A DNA stretch of 6,662 nt from assembly GCA_021790415.1 (NCBI GenBank), contig JAJYDZ010000096.1, positions 1 through 6,662 on the forward strand. The letters are read 5' to 3'. Positions within the stretch are counted from its first letter, which is position 1, and each line of letters opens with the position of its first letter. Both the position numbers and the translations under genes were made by a program. This DNA comes from Thermoplasmata archaeon (GTDB lineage: Archaea > Thermoplasmatota > Thermoplasmata > Thermoplasmatales > Thermoplasmataceae). Under the pieces are notes generated by a model, which made no database searches, was not told the DNA's origin, and worked only from the letters and a program-made list of their open reading frames with translations. Positions 6,008-6,662 of the stretch are shown here, piece after piece.

Positions 6008-6662
6008 TTATACTGAGCTAGTTGAAGGGTATAGAATCTTTAAAAATTCAACAATTACTGAGTTTCCTATTCTAGCTTCATCAATTGTTGTATCAGTGCC
6101 TTTAAAATGAACTGCAGGAATCCTAAACGAGTTAATTGCGTCTAGCTTATTGTACAAGCCTATATTCTCTAAATCTGTTCCTTTCAGAGACCCCAATAAT
6201 TGACCGAATGTCTTTTTATTCATATCTTCTTTCCATTTTCCCAATCTATTCAAATATATCCTAATAAGACCCTCAAGAATTTTTGTTCCAACGGAAATTG
6301 AAGCATTTGGAAGTTTTTGAGCAATACAGATGTTTAATTCATTTATGAGTGTTAATATTTCCATCTGACTATCCCTTTGTAATCCATCAATTGCAAATGT
6401 AGGAATATCAAACTTTTTAAGTTCCTCAAAGAACTCAGTTCGCATAGTAATTTCTTGAATATATGGCCCCTTTGTAGAGTCGAGTCTGTCAGTCCAGTGA
6501 GCTATATATAGAATTCCTTCCAACTCTTTTTGTGCCTTGAAATCATAAGTATCTTTATAATATCCTGTGGCTAATGCAGCCCATTTATAATATCCATTGT
6601 TGTTTGTAGCTCCATAAAAAGTTTTGGACGAAGGCGCAATTGCATTCTTATTGAATGCAATT
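6008..6662 (-). CDS. HEPN-like (DUF4145-like) domain protein, 5' end beyond the window
   Basis: The frame ending with TAA at 6010-6008 stays open to the window edge, giving 217 visible residues with no start required inside. A TTG at 6523 exists, but it has no SD and sits in an uninterrupted coding stretch. The N-terminal visible part carries a GYYKWAALATGYYKDTYDF segment that I do not recognise. The C-terminal 110 residues resemble HEPN domains of the DUF4145 kind: helix NELNICIAQKL, helix TKILEGLIRIYLNRLG, a FGQLLGSL segment, then FRIPAVHF. In the last, R180 and H185 form R-x4-H, the HEPN ribonuclease motif. HEPN proteins are common RNA-cutting effectors in abortive infection, toxin and CRISPR systems; DUF4145 members are often linked to restriction genes. 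Function here is inferred from motif and location. It is convergent with the PD-(D/E)XK gene. Confidence 0.7.
   Translation of the reverse strand, partial: IAFNKNAIAPSSKTFYGATNNNGYYKWAALATGYYKDTYDFKAQKELEGILYIAHWTDRLDSTKGPYIQEITMRTEFFEELKKFDIPTFAIDGLQRDSQMEILTLINELNICIAQKLPNASISVGTKILEGLIRIYLNRLGKWKEDMNKKTFGQLLGSLKGTDLENIGLYNKLDAINSFRIPAVHFKGTDTTIDEARIGNSVIVEFLKILYPSTSSV
6638..6662. repeat. Perfect 10-bp inverted repeat at the window edge
   Basis: AATTGCATTC (6638-6647) and GAATGCAATT (6653-6662) are exact reverse complements around the spacer TTATT. The repeat lies inside the open frame of the HEPN-domain gene (encoding IAFNKNAIA) and reaches the last base, so the stem may continue outside the window. 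Confidence 0.6.

Noticed and set aside
1..6662. CRISPR array
   Set aside because: No regularly spaced repeat of suitable length on either strand.

Overview
The window looks archaeal. Several genes have A/T-rich TATA-like boxes centred about 25-27 bases upstream of an ATG with no Shine-Dalgarno (SD) sequence. This is the spacing expected for leaderless archaeal transcripts. The clearest cases are the boxes at 5307-5318 (ATG at 5337) and 4756-4766 (ATG at 4734, minus strand). Other genes have SD sequences of the archaeal type (AAGGTG, GGAG). T-rich tracts close several genes. The DNA is A/T-rich, especially between genes. I cannot fix the lineage; an AT-rich archaeon such as a Thermoplasmata or Nitrososphaeria member is a guess.

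Layout: (1) 115-615, plus strand, is an unknown small protein with a C-terminal four-cysteine zinc ribbon; two adjacent perfect hairpins lie early in its reading frame. (2) 768-2438, minus strand, is a single-chain DUF262 + DUF1524 (GmrSD-type) nuclease, convergent with gene 1. (3) 2439-2758 holds that gene's promoter and no convincing gene. (4) 4734-2759, minus strand, is a two-gene type II restriction-modification operon: an MvaI/BcnI-family endonuclease followed, with a 4-base ATGA overlap, by an SPPY-type amino-methyltransferase (probably N4-cytosine). (5) 4992-5219, plus strand, may encode a 75-residue single-pass membrane protein, ending just before a GC-rich hairpin. (6) 5337-5858, plus strand, is a small PD-(D/E)XK nuclease-like protein. 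(7) 6662-6008, minus strand, is the 3' part of a gene with a C-terminal HEPN-like (DUF4145-like) domain. It stays open to the window edge.

Taken together this reads as an accessory defence island: a type II restriction-modification pair, a type IV-like GmrSD nuclease, a stand-alone PD-(D/E)XK protein and a HEPN protein with an R-x4-H motif. The genes sit in separate transcription units, so cooperation beyond the restriction-modification pair is inferred from co-location only. The most notable molecular oddity is that the first metal-binding Asp expected in the MvaI/BcnI active site is Asn in the endonuclease. This is based on alignment from memory.
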